NCBI GenBank assembly: GCA_009760855.2 | Contig: WPIO01000001.1 | Span: 17,027,001-17,091,000 of the forward strand | DNA: 64,000 nt | Source: Cristatella mucedo | Taxonomy: Eukaryota; Bryozoa; Phylactolaemata; Cristatellidae | Direction: 5' to 3' | Shown: positions 23,621-33,574 of the stretch, in pieces | How the letters are laid out: every line of letters starts with the position of its first letter | Numbering within the stretch: the stretch's first letter is position 1 | The notes under the pieces: model-generated | The model's input: only the letters and a program-made list of their open reading frames with translations | Database searches by the model: none | Told to the model about the DNA's origin: nothing | Translations under genes and position numbers: made by a program

Positions 23621-24556
23621 GGACAGTGTGCGTTTGCAAGACTACTTCTTATTGGAAAAAGATATTTAAAAAATTCTAAAATGCATGTGCTAGTGACAGG
23701 TACGGTGCACAGTCAATAAATACCTCATGTTACCACATGATGCATTCTCTGACGGTTTAAAGCAAGTCATTGTATGGCTGTGTGGGTCGTAGCCGTGTGG
23801 ATTGGGATCCTCTGTCAACTTGCCAAGGTTCTCCAATGCAGCTCTAGCTAGAATAGCTAGTGAAGTAGGGAGTCAATGACAGGAAAGACACCAAAGAAGA
23901 TAGCAGAGGCAGTGCGAAATATCAACACACAGTATGCAAGATATGAAGGGAAAATAAGGAACTTCGAAGAAGCTAATCGTAACGAAACCCTACCTACCAA
24001 TCAGGTTGTACTTTCAGTCATGACAACTTGGGCTATCCACTTCTGCACCGCTTGTCTATAGACAAATAGGGTTGTCATGTTGGGGAATTAAATTCTTAGG
24101 ATCCGTTAGTGGACAGCAATTGCGAGACTAAGCTAAAATATTCTGCACTAATATAAATGGCTGTATCCATAGGACGAAGGGTACGATCTGACGATGAAAC
24201 CCAATCGTTGGTTAAATATTATCGATATCTTTACTAAAGTCGTACGTTTCGCTAAAAATATTTGTATGAATCCAGTTAATGATGATTCAGTAGAATATAA
24301 AGAAAAGAGCTCAAAAGTTACAACTTGAAGGTCACTAAATTTGAGCGCAGTGAAGTTGCAGTATGATAAGCCTACACATGCTCGCTCTTGCTGTTAGCCT
24401 GCAACCTAAAGCTGACAGAAATGGTTCCACATCCAAGTCAATGCTGAATGTTAGGCAACTGTAGTAATTTTGGATGGTCACATGGGATCTGGCTAGAGCT
24501 GCTGACTAATAGCTCAGTGCATATTTCAGCTTGAATTATTTGCCATGTGCTTTTAG

Positions 24557-24590
24557 GCGTCTTCCAGGTAGCGCCCTGCATGGCGGCTAT
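24557..24590 (+). pseudogene. Copy 1 exon 5, internally deleted
   Basis: Only 34 nt remain of 110. After GVFQVAPC the sequence jumps from 'ccctgca' to 'tggcggctat' and the gtaagt donor. The missing 76 bp coded for the catalytic His (SHGRAYD in copy 2) and the following Cys-rich stretch. In copy 2 the two ends of the missing piece are 'cctgca' and 'tgtgca', so a short TGCA-type homology probably mediated the loss. Confidence 0.85.
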
Positions 24591-24599
24591 GTAAGTTTC

Positions 24600-26265
24600 G
24601 CTCCGCATGCCTCATCGGTCTCGCCGAGCTAATAAGTACTTGGCTCCAAATGTGACTGTCGCGTCAGATTGGCAAAACCTACTGAGGCGACATCCACAGT
24701 GTGCTTCAATATGATGAATTTCAATGATGCCTCCTTAAAGACCACTTCGACTGCATTCACTGAATTCCGGGGACTGTATTAGCTCATTTTGCGGCTCCGA
24801 GAAATTCTTAATTATCCTTCAACTATTCAATGCCGTCTGCTAAACCTACCAACAGCATCTAAGTTCAATACGAGGCCTGCGATGGTAAAGCTAAAGCTAT
24901 GTAGCTGGAAGAAATTAGTCACCAGTCAGAGCTGCCGGTCTAGGGTTGCGCCAAAGAAGATACAGGATGGCATTGATGTAGTCTATATCAGCAAAAACCG
25001 GTGTTTGCTAATCTGCTTGTATAGCAAATGCCCTGAGAATGAATTCAGCTCGAATTTCCAAACTGTTTTGTGAAATGAACTAGTGCTTTTTTATGTAGTA
25101 CCCTTTCTTATGAAGATATTAAAGCGTCAATTAAAAACAATCTTCGTTGCATGCTTTTACATTGATTTTGTGACGTTAGTTTAAATAGAATATATCAAGT
25201 CCTTATTAGCACGTGCACGTGCGAGGCGTGCTTATTGAGGATATAAGTAGGTTGCAGTGCAAGGCTCTGCTTACATTTAGTACCGACGATATTTAAAATA
25301 AAGTAAATCCCACTGTAAAAAAGTGGTCTGTGCCTCAAAATCCAAAGTTTTGAAAATTTTACGGTCAGATTTTGGAGCACATAGCAAGCGAATGCTCACT
25401 TTATCAAACGAGGCTAGGGATTGGTTAGATCGAGGCCTTAGCAATGTCATGGCTAAACTTGGATCGACCTTTGTACCAGTAAGTCACGCTTATTACTGGG
25501 CAATTGCTCAGGTTCAGAAGCAAAATGTGTTGGTAGTTAGTTACCAAAGGTGTCTAAAAAGTAAGTAATAGTACAGCATACCTCTTTAAAATAGCAGCCC
25601 CAACCGGACATGACCATAAATCCATGTACCAATGGATCGGTGCCAGGACATTAGCCCCTTAAAAATTGGCGTACAAGATTTTTGAAAGCCCAAAGCATCA
25701 CTCCAAGGTTGTGCTTTCATTAAACCTCCGTAGAACGATATACATAGATTGCCCTCGGTACCTATTCTAAACTACCAAAGCCCTCTTGAAAAGCGATCAC
25801 TGATACAAAGCTGTAAGTCGAATGATTGCCTCACCAGTGATCGTCTTAGCTTCCACTAACAAAAATCCAAAATTTCTCTGGAGAAGTAACCACACTAAGC
25901 ACCACCCAACACGCCTCTACAGAAACTCTGTAACTCTGTAAGCTCCCAATAGCCCTCCGAGATGGGCAGCTTTCCGCATTTGGGCTAACTGGCCAATCAT
26001 TTTTCCTCACATCAATGTTCGTTTTATCTTTATATCTTATAAGTTAGATCTGACATCCCAACCAATCGAAATGTGGCGACATCAAATGACCTATCAATTA
26101 CATATCCAGTCAGAAACAGTGCGAAGACAAACTATGGGGTCATAATCGTCACGTCGTCAAAGATTTGACCTGCTCTAAGACTGTGACTGGCGAAGCAGGT
26201 CATAGCAGCCGGTTAACAAGTCATCTTGCCGATAGAAAACTTACTATGTGCTCACTATTTGACAA
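24600..26265. other. Intron 5 of copy 1, nothing recognised
   Basis: No clear LINE A/B or SINE copy and no coding frame that I can support. Confidence 0.4.
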
Positions 26266-26269
26266 TTAA

Positions 26270-26365
26270 AATAAAGCCTTTTAAAGCACACATAAAGTGC
26301 GTAGAAAGTGACTAGGTTCTCTGATGGCACCATCAAATGTATTATTGCTATAATTATTATTAACC
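26270..26365 (+). mobile_element. LINE B/SINE-type tail remnant
   Basis: 'aaagtgcgtagaaagtgac', 'ggttctctgatggcacc', then attatt repeats: the family B end in a worn form. Confidence 0.55.
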
Positions 26366-26492
26366 ATTTATCAATGTCAAAAAAAAGATGATTTGTCATA
26401 CGTATTTAGAGATTCTTCGATGAAATACTGCAGGCTTGATTATGTGAGCCACCGTTGATTGTTCTCTGATACAGCTTGCGTTTGTGTTATAG

Positions 26493-26642
26493 TCCACCTA
26501 CAAAGCCGGAAAGTGTTCAAGCGGTGCAGCAGGATGCCCGGAAATGGGATACAATGCTGACAAGAGCTCTGCCAGAGGCTCCTTCTGCCCAATGACGTCA
26601 GCGACTGCTCCTATCTGCTCCAGTCAGCCAATTTTTGGATAA
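26493..26642 (+). pseudogene. Copy 1 exon 6, intact last exon
   Basis: The acceptor ttatag is followed by 50 codons that remain open. They contain [19 protein letters not shown] and end TAPICSSQPIFG, then TAA. The reading frame and length equal those of copy 2. AATAAA at 26690-26695 could be its poly(A) signal. Confidence 0.88.
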
Positions 26643-26689
26643 GAATAATCATGCAATGCCATAGATTCGCATTTGTGGGAACCTTTTCG

Positions 26690-26695
26690 AATAAA
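26690..26695 (+). terminator. Putative poly(A) signal AATAAA of copy 1
   Basis: AATAAA 48 bp after the stop of exon 6. In copy 2 the aligned position reads TATAAA (55312-55317). No direct proof. Confidence 0.4.
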
Positions 26696-26717
26696 ATAGC
26701 TTTTTTAGTAAAAAAGG

Positions 26718-27805
26718 TCATGTCTCACGCACGAGACGGGTCACCTGTGGAGTCTCTCAAGGGTCCGTCCTCGGTACCTTGCTGTTCTCAATTTATACTC
26801 AACCCCCGTGGAAAGTTATTAAGGCCCATGGAACAGGATATCACTTTTATGCTGACGATATTCAGCTGTATTTTTCATTCAAACCGTCGGAATCTGCTGC
26901 AGCAACTGAGAAACTGAATGCTTGCCTAGCCGAAATTAGATCCTGGATGTGGAAAAACTTCTTGAAACTAAATGACGATAAAACTGAACTGCTGCTTATA
27001 GGGCACTTTAAGCGTGGCTGGATTAGAAGGCTTTGCTCTTCTAATAAGTGATGCTGTTGTGCGACCTTCACCACATGCTCGTAATTTAATTGCCGTTGAC
27101 GACTGCAGCCTAAATTTTAAAAGCTTCGTTCAGAAGACTGTTTCTACAGCTAGCCATCATGTCCGATCCCTATCTAAAACTAAGAGCTGTTGTCCACTGT
27201 GGCTTGCACATAATTCAACCAGCACCTTAGTTCTGTCTCGGCTTGATTATTATGATTCCCTTTCGGTTGGGCTGTCAAAGAAAGCACCTAGGCCACTACA
27301 AACTGCTATCAATTTGACTGCAAGGCTAGTTTTTAAGTCCCAGAGGTTTGACCACGTGTCTCCTTTGCTAAAAGAGCTAATATGACTGCTAGTTGATCAA
27401 CGGATAAAGAGCAAAGTTCTTACGCTGACCCACAAGGCCCGCCACGGCATGGCCCCTTAGTACCTAGCTGAACTGCTGCACCATTTCCAGCCTCTTCGTA
27501 CCCTCAGGTCCTGTATGGACACTAAATTAGCCGTTCCATTCCTCCGCTTAAAGACCGTTGGCGACAGAAGCTTTAGCTCTGCAGGTCTTAGACTGTTGAA
27601 CTCGCTTCCAGTATTCTTAAGCAACAACAAATACTCCCGTGCTGCCGACTATGGCTCATCATTTTCAGCAGTGCTGAGCTGCTACTTCCATCTATCCACT
27701 ACCTCAAATGTTTTCCTGACTCTGCTATGCTTCCCACTTTCCCTTTGTTTCGTGAGATGAAGTCTGTTGGCTACCGAATGTGTACCAAAAGCCGCTTAAA
27801 CTGTG
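26718..27805 (+). mobile_element. LINE family A copy just after lipase copy 1
   Basis: Starts in the RT with GVSQGSVLG-like codons, then HFYADDIQLYFSFKPSESA with YADD at 26847-26858 and LKLNDDKTELLLIGHFKR. The C-terminal part follows: AVVRPSPHARNL, RPLQTAINLTARLVFKSQRF, KLAVPFLRLKTVGDRSFSS. The 3' UTR ends near 27805. 5'-truncated and frameshifted. Confidence 0.85.
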
Positions 27806-27830
27806 AATAGAGCTAATGTCGGAGATATGC

Positions 27831-27893
27831 ACTAACATGCATGCATACATACATTCATACATATATACATACATACATACATTCATACATTCA
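27831..27893. repeat. (CATA)n microsatellite
   Basis: Catacatacat-type run with ttc interruptions at the end of the LINE A copy. Confidence 0.9.
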
Positions 27894-28079
27894 AGAAAAA
27901 AATGCTCGACTGAATAGCGCTTACCAATATGAAAAAGAAAAGAACGAAAAACGCCAACCAATAAAAAAATTTCTTTTATAGCGTTTTAGGGAAATTTAAT
28001 GCATATTCAATCACTTTTAGGGCACTGCTAGAAAGCATGTCAAGTGGTAAGGTATACCTTAAATATTGTGTGCAGGCAT

Positions 28080-29230
28080 GAGAAAAAAGTATTTATTCAC
28101 CAAAACTCAGACAACTCGAGAAAATGGTGGGTTTTAAGCTGCTTTTAAAATGTTTGCATACAATATTCGACTGTACCATTATGGGGTGAATTCCAAGCTT
28201 TAGTGGCATACAAACTAAAAGCATGATCTGAAGAAGGTTAGATATATTTTAAAGCGGGCCTAAAGGGCTCGAGTTATAAGAGGAGATGGTAAGGTGACTG
28301 GCTTCATCGAGAAATAGCTCAGGCGATAAGTTGCCCGAGTAAGAGCATACAGAAACATAAAAATTAATGAAAAACCCTTTAGCTTGAAATTAGTACGCTG
28401 CTTGATGGGTAGCTGTAGCACGGAGATGAAAAAGTGGGGAAATATGGCTACTGTGACGTTCACAAAAGACAAAATGTGCTACAGCATTTTAAACCAGCTG
28501 TAAGTGTCTCATTGCACAAGCCGGAAGAACTATGTGTATTAAGCTACTCAATTCAAGACAAGATTTATAAAAATATATCCACTTGCTTCGCTTTGGTATG
28601 GTAATTCTTGTCCAAAAAAGCCAAGCATGTTCTGCACTGGAATTTAAGTAAAAGTTGCTATACTTCACCATATAGCTGATGTGGTTGAATACTTAAAAAT
28701 TCACTTTGAACTACGATATCCAGATATAATACAGATGCTCCGATATATATATACACTTTATTGCTCATTTTGAAGATGATGCTTGAAAATGTATGTGCAA
28801 GCTAAGTCTGTGCATACCTCTAATGAAGGTTTTACATTCCAATTATTAAAGAACGTTTTCCCCAATCCAAGTGTGAATGTCAGCGATCCATGCTACTACG
28901 GGCCTATTTATGTTCAAAGTGCAGGAAAGTATGGGGCATTGAAGCTCAGGTGCCAAACGATTTGTCATCTTCATAAAAGTGAAAGTTAGGATTGTGCGTG
29001 CATGATTTAACGGGCAAGAGGGAGAGTATAAATGGCGAGCAGAAGTGGACCAAGCAAAGACAGTCAAGGATCATGCACTTGAAAGTGTCGTCAGATGAAT
29101 TCGGCATGTTGATTGAAACTCTCTGGGGCCTCATTTTGAGGTAAGAGATGTAAAACTTCCGTGCAGAGCCAGTGACAAAAAGGTACAAAAAAGCCATAAA
29201 GAAGGCACTGATTCGTCCCCAGAATGGTTC
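28080..29230 (-). mobile_element. Old LINE (family C), decayed
   Basis: On the minus strand FHFYEDDKSF near 28970 is a worn YADD block, and LPIKQRTNFKLKGFSLIF near 28400 is the C-terminal LHWLPIKQR region. 'ggtgaattccaagctttagtggcatac' near 28190 equals the corresponding B-type stretch. Strongly diverged. Confidence 0.65.
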
Positions 29231-29517
29231 TCATCCTCTAGTGGTTCGAAATCCTATTAGTGTATTTCCGTTTGGCATTATGAAAACAAATTTAATGGGC
29301 GAACAATCCGGGCAAAAACTATGGAAAGGTGTTCCAAAATAAAAAAGTAGATACAAGTCTTACCAGTTTTTTAAATACTCTTCATCAAGTGTAAATACCG
29401 AAACCTATCAAAATCTGACTCTTTCAGTGTTGTGGTGAATTGTTAGCTCCTTTGGGGCTCTATTTAATGCCATATACATTGGCATGACTTATTTTTCCCC
29501 AAGGATCTTGTTTAATA

Positions 29518-30528
29518 TAATAATAATAATGCACTTTATAAAGCGCCCTCAGAGAACACAATCTCTTTCTAGGTGCTTTAGATTTGCAGCAAAGAGAAAT
29601 GCAATTGAATGGTGAGTAATATCATGCTTGATAAACCAACAACATGGGTAAGATGGTTAGAAGTGACATGCACAGGGTCAGCATGCAAATGTGGTTAGTG
29701 GCAGCATGCACAGTGTCAGCACTCATAAGCACATAAAGAACGAATCACAGGGGCCTAATAAATGCTATCCTAAATATGTGTGTTTTTAAGTTCTTCTTAA
29801 ATGTTTTCAAGTCGGGGGATGCTCTGACGCAAGTCGGGAGGGATTTCCAGGCTTTGGGAGCATACAAACTAAATGCGCGGTCTCCAAAGGATTTGAGATT
29901 TGTACGAGGTATTGGTAAACTGTAGGATTCTGAAAAGCGGATGCTACGATGCTTGGCCTAGTGGGGGAGAAGATCTAAGAGATATACTGGAGCCAAAGAA
30001 TGAAGTGACCTAAAAGTGAGCGACAAAACCTTGAATTAAAATCCGTTGCTTGACTGGTAGCCAGTGCAGGTCAGCGATAAATGGTGTGATGTGGCAACTG
30101 AGATGCTCACGACAGACATCCCTAGCTGCAGAGTTTTGCACCAGCTGCAATCGCCTGATCGCACATGCCAGTAGGCCAGTAAGCAGTGAGTTGCAGAAGT
30201 CGAGACGGGATGTCACGAATGCATGGACTAACTTAGACGTGGTATCTTTATCTAAAAAAAAACGAATTTTAGCAATTTTATGTAGCTGAAAGTAGGCAGA
30301 TTTGACTGCAGAGCTGATGCGGTCGTCTAACGAGAGGTCACTGTGGAACATGACACCTAGATTTTGAACTGATTCAACAGAAGATTTGCTGGCAGAGCCA
30401 ATTTTGAGCGTCAGCTTTATCAATTTGTGAATCACGCTGGGTTTGCCCATAACTAGTTAGTCTGATTATCGTTTAGTTTTAGAAGATTTGCCGCCATCCA
30501 TGTGCGGATGTCATCAATGCATGCACAT
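29518..30528 (-). mobile_element. LINE family B copy, C-terminal part and 3' end (left arm of foldback)
   Basis: Minus strand: a 146-codon open stretch (30450-30010) with SVQNLGVMFHSDLSLDDR, LVHAFVTSRLDFCNSLLTG and [15 protein letters not shown]. The 3' UTR follows, with the aatctctttctaggtgc tail and (aat)n at 29518. With the plus-strand copy at 30529 it makes a foldback whose 3' tails point outward. Confidence 0.85.
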
Positions 30529-31038
30529 TGACATTTTAGGTCTCTTCATTCTATGGCTCCAGCCTATCTTTCAGATATACTACCCCATCAGGCAAAGCAT
30601 CGTACCACTCGCTTTTCGGAATCCAACAGTCTAGAAATACCTCGTACAAACCTTAAATCCTTTGGAGACCGTGCATTTAGCTCGTATGCTCCCACAGCCT
30701 GGAACTCCCTCCCGACCTGCATCAGAACATCCCCTGACCTGACCACATTTAAAAGAAACTTAAAAACATACCTATTTAGGACAGCATTTAGTGGGTCCTT
30801 GTGATTCGTCCTCGATGTGCTTATGCGTGCTGACACTGTTCATGCTGCCACTAACCACATTTGCATGCTGACCCAGTGCATGTAACCCCTAACCATGTTA
30901 TTCATTTTGTTTGTTTTTCAAGCATGATTTTACTTACTATTCTATTGCGTATCACTTTGCAGCAAATGTAAAGCGCCTAGAAAGAGATTAAGTTCTCTGA
31001 GGGCGCTTTATCAAGTGCAATATTATTATTATTATTAT
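30529..31038 (+). mobile_element. LINE family B 3' end (right arm of foldback)
   Basis: Open for 83 codons: MAPAYLSDILPHQAKH, then [20 protein letters not shown] and [18 protein letters not shown] with a natural stop. The 3' UTR ends agagattaagttctctgagg...(att)n. It is the cleanest B end in the window and mirrors 29518-30040. Confidence 0.88.
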
Positions 31039-31104
31039 GCAGCAAATTCGCTGAGAGATATTGAGGTGTTCGAATGCTGGGAGGGGTAAAAGGAAAATAT
31101 GAGC

Positions 31105-31765
31105 TTTCTTCAACGTGGCTTGCAAAAGATTAAACTGGCTCCTTAGTTCTGTCTCGGCTAGATTATTGTAATTTTTTTTAATGGGCTACCAAAACAGAAA
31201 CTAGGCGACTGCAGATGGCTACGAATATGCCTGCAAAGCTAGTTTTCAAGTTTCAGAGGTTTGACAACGTATCTCCTTTGCTAAAAGAGTCAGGAGGCTG
31301 CTGGTTGATCAACGGATACACAGCAAAGTTCCTGTGCCGATCCACAAGGCCCGCCACGGCTTGGCTCTTCCATACATAGCTGAACTGCTGCACCAATTTC
31401 AACTTCTTCATGCTGCATTCAAGTGATGCATGGACAATAAATTAGCTTTTCCATTTCTCCACTTAAAGACAGTTCGCGACAGAAGCTTTAGCTCTGCAGG
31501 CCCTAGACTGTGGAACTCGCTTCCACAATTCTTACACACTGACGACTACTCTCCTGGTGCCGACTATGGCTCATTTTTTTCAAGTGGTCCTGCTCTTTGA
31601 TGCATGAGAAGAAGTCTGTTGGCTACCGAATGCATACCGAAAGCCCCTTTGGCTGTGATTTTTTGCTATGCAGAACTCTCCTGCTTAACACCTAACATAG
31701 TCTTCATAACTTTGTTGAGTTCAGACAGAGATACATTACATTAAATTACATTACTGCTACAATAT
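31105..31765 (+). mobile_element. LINE family A fragment
   Basis: RT C-terminus in pieces (LSRLDYCNF-like, ARHGLALPYIAELLHQF-like, LKTVRDRSFSSAGPRLWNSLP-like) and the 3' UTR ending in 'gatacattacattaaattaca'. Confidence 0.8.
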
Positions 31766-31971
31766 TTCATACAGTCTTTTGAAAATTAAATGCAAATAGT
31801 TACCCTTACTTAAGATACGCAACGGAGGGATGACAGCCAGCAGAAGATACAAAGATTACTGGTTATGTGGTAGGTGTGAAGAAAATGACTACAGACCCTG
31901 GAAAATTTTTCCGTACACCTACTGTATACACGGAGCAGGTCATACTCCTGGACGACAACTTTTCGTCAATT

Positions 31972-32045
31972 ATAAAAATAATAATAATAATGCATTTGAC
32001 ATAGCATCCTCAGAGAACTTAATCTCTTTTTAGGCACTTTAAATT
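31972..32045 (-). mobile_element. LINE B/SINE tail remnant
   Basis: (aat)n, gcatttgacatagc, cctcagagaacttaatctc: only the last 70 bp of the B end. Confidence 0.65.
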
Positions 32046-32049
32046 CGCT

Positions 32050-32585
32050 CGTGCAAGTTTGCTTAGGCGTGCAACTGTTCTGGAAGCAGCCGGTCCTGCA
32101 GGCGAGCACGATTTTGACGGTCCTCGCATCACGTGAGAAGAGTGCAGCACTTGAATCGCCCTGGTGCTTGTGCTGCCATCGCTAAAGCGCGCTTCCGAAT
32201 GTTATGGCTTCCTATCGTCGGTAACCCATTTAAAAACCCCACCGCCATTCTGTCTTTTCGTAGGCATTGGTCCTGCAAACTGGGCCTGCTACCAGGTTTA
32301 CAACTGTTGACCAAGGCTGTTTTTGGTTAACCTAATAATACTCTTTGGTAGCTATTAAGCTTTGCAATGCTGTGCGATAAATGTTCTGAGCTATCTACAT
32401 TCCAAGTATTTGAGATTTTCGCAAATTATAGTGATGCTGATTTCACAATTTTGCAGAGCCGCTACCTAACAAAATTTTATGAAGCTCGCGGCAGGCAGGT
32501 CCAATGGTTAGTCAGTCAAGTCTAACAGTATTATGCCTGATGACATTGCGAATTTTACCATTAGTGATTTATTCGAGCTTTCTCT
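32050..32585. other. No gene recognised
   Basis: A G+C-richer patch at 32075-32300 carries a 65-codon plus frame (MRRVQHLNRPGACAAIAK...) and a 61-codon minus frame over the same bases. Neither is recognised. Confidence 0.4.
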
Positions 32586-32589
32586 ACAT

Positions 32590-32670
32590 TACCTGTAAAA
32601 CACCTTGAAAGAGATTCGGTTCTGTGAGCGTGCTAAATAAGTATAGTATTATTATTATTATTGTTATTGG
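32590..32670 (+). mobile_element. LINE B/SINE tail remnant
   Basis: 'aacaccttgaaagagattcgg', ttctgtgagcgtgctaa and (att)n. Confidence 0.6.
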
Positions 32671-33137
32671 CACAGAGATGTCAGCAAATCAGTCCAGAGT
32701 GGTGCAAAAGGAAGCAGCTGCATCATTAGGCATGGCTGTCTTTTAGGAACGGAGCTCTACCCTCGTGGTTCCTAGCAGGCTACAGCCATATTAAAACACA
32801 AATTTCGCTGTCAGAAATCCTTGGCAGCAGTTAAGGCCAAAATGCTCAAGGTTATTAATGGGAGCGTGCATTAAGATTGAGAATCGGCTGAATCAGGTAA
32901 GATTGAGCCGATGAAGTTAAAAAAATAATAGTGAAACTGGAAAACTGCCGCCATCATGCAACTGTGTCATCTCACCTCCTTGCCTTTAAAAAGACCATTC
33001 AAGCTCCAGTGTCTGGCTACATGACCGGTCTCACATATAGCCGATTCATTCAGCCGCACTGCACATTTGAAAGCCTCTTTTGTATAGCGGTAGATGATCC
33101 TTACTGCCAGTCAACGCTGCTTTTAGTTGGCAATTAA

Positions 33138-33214
33138 GGATCGCCCACTAAAGGATTTTAACCCATGACCTGCCAAGAGCGAGCACGCAACGTCTTTGCC
33201 TAATACGGCCCAAA
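33138..33214 (-). mobile_element. tRNA-derived SINE type 2, diverged
   Basis: The reverse complement has a ggccgtattaggcaaagacg A-box region, a gggttaaaatcc degenerate B box and the tttagtgggcga end, matching the element at 6938-7025. Confidence 0.5.
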
Positions 33215-33295
33215 AGAAATGCTATTGCTGAATCCAAAGGATTCGCCGTGGCGTCTAAAGCTCACGTTCATGTATCTTCTGCTATTACCACCAAC

Positions 33296-33390
33296 TATTA
33301 TATCGCGTGACCTTTGCAGCAAATGTAAAGCACCTCGAAAGAGTTCTCTGAGGGCACTTTATAAAGCTTATTATTATTATTATTATTATC
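33296..33390 (+). mobile_element. LINE family B 3' tail
   Basis: 'ttgcagcaaatgtaaagc', 'gttctctgagggcac', then (att)n. Confidence 0.7.
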
Positions 33391-33395
33391 ACCTG

Positions 33396-33570
33396 CGGAG
33401 CGAAAGCTTTTGTTGCCAACGGTTTTTAAAATGAGGAATGAAAAAGCTGAAAGTTTTATCGTCCATGCAGGACATGAGAGCACGTAGAGGCGGAAAGTGA
33501 TGCACCAGTTAAAATAGGTACGAGGGAGCCAAGGCGTGGGTCAGCGAAAGAGATTTACTCTCATCAGTCA
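33396..33570 (-). mobile_element. LINE family A C-terminal fragment
   Basis: Minus strand: LKTVGNKSF, RSAG, then 'gtacgagggagccaaggcg', which matches the APSYLAELL coding region of family A in reverse. Confidence 0.6.
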
Positions 33571-33574
33571 TATA

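Larger units (their letters stand above)
11729..26642 (+). pseudogene. Pancreatic-lipase-family pseudogene (copy 1 of 3)
   Basis: All six exons of the lipase gene can be found in order: 11729-11765, 14341-14643, 14752-14991, 22511-22742, 24557-24590 and 26493-26642. Their splice borders match those of the intact copy at 41.4-55.3 kb. The coding sequence is broken several times: a one-base insertion near 14525-14540 in exon 2; TAG in place of a Trp codon at 14779-14781; an 8-bp net gain in exon 3; a 2-bp loss giving TGA at 22534-22536 in exon 4; and a 76-bp deletion in exon 5 that removes the catalytic His. GHSLG with the nucleophile Ser and GLDPAG with the Asp are still readable. Exons 1 and 6 remain open. 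LINEs and microsatellites have enlarged the introns. It is almost certainly non-functional as a lipase; a transcript is still possible. Confidence 0.92.
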
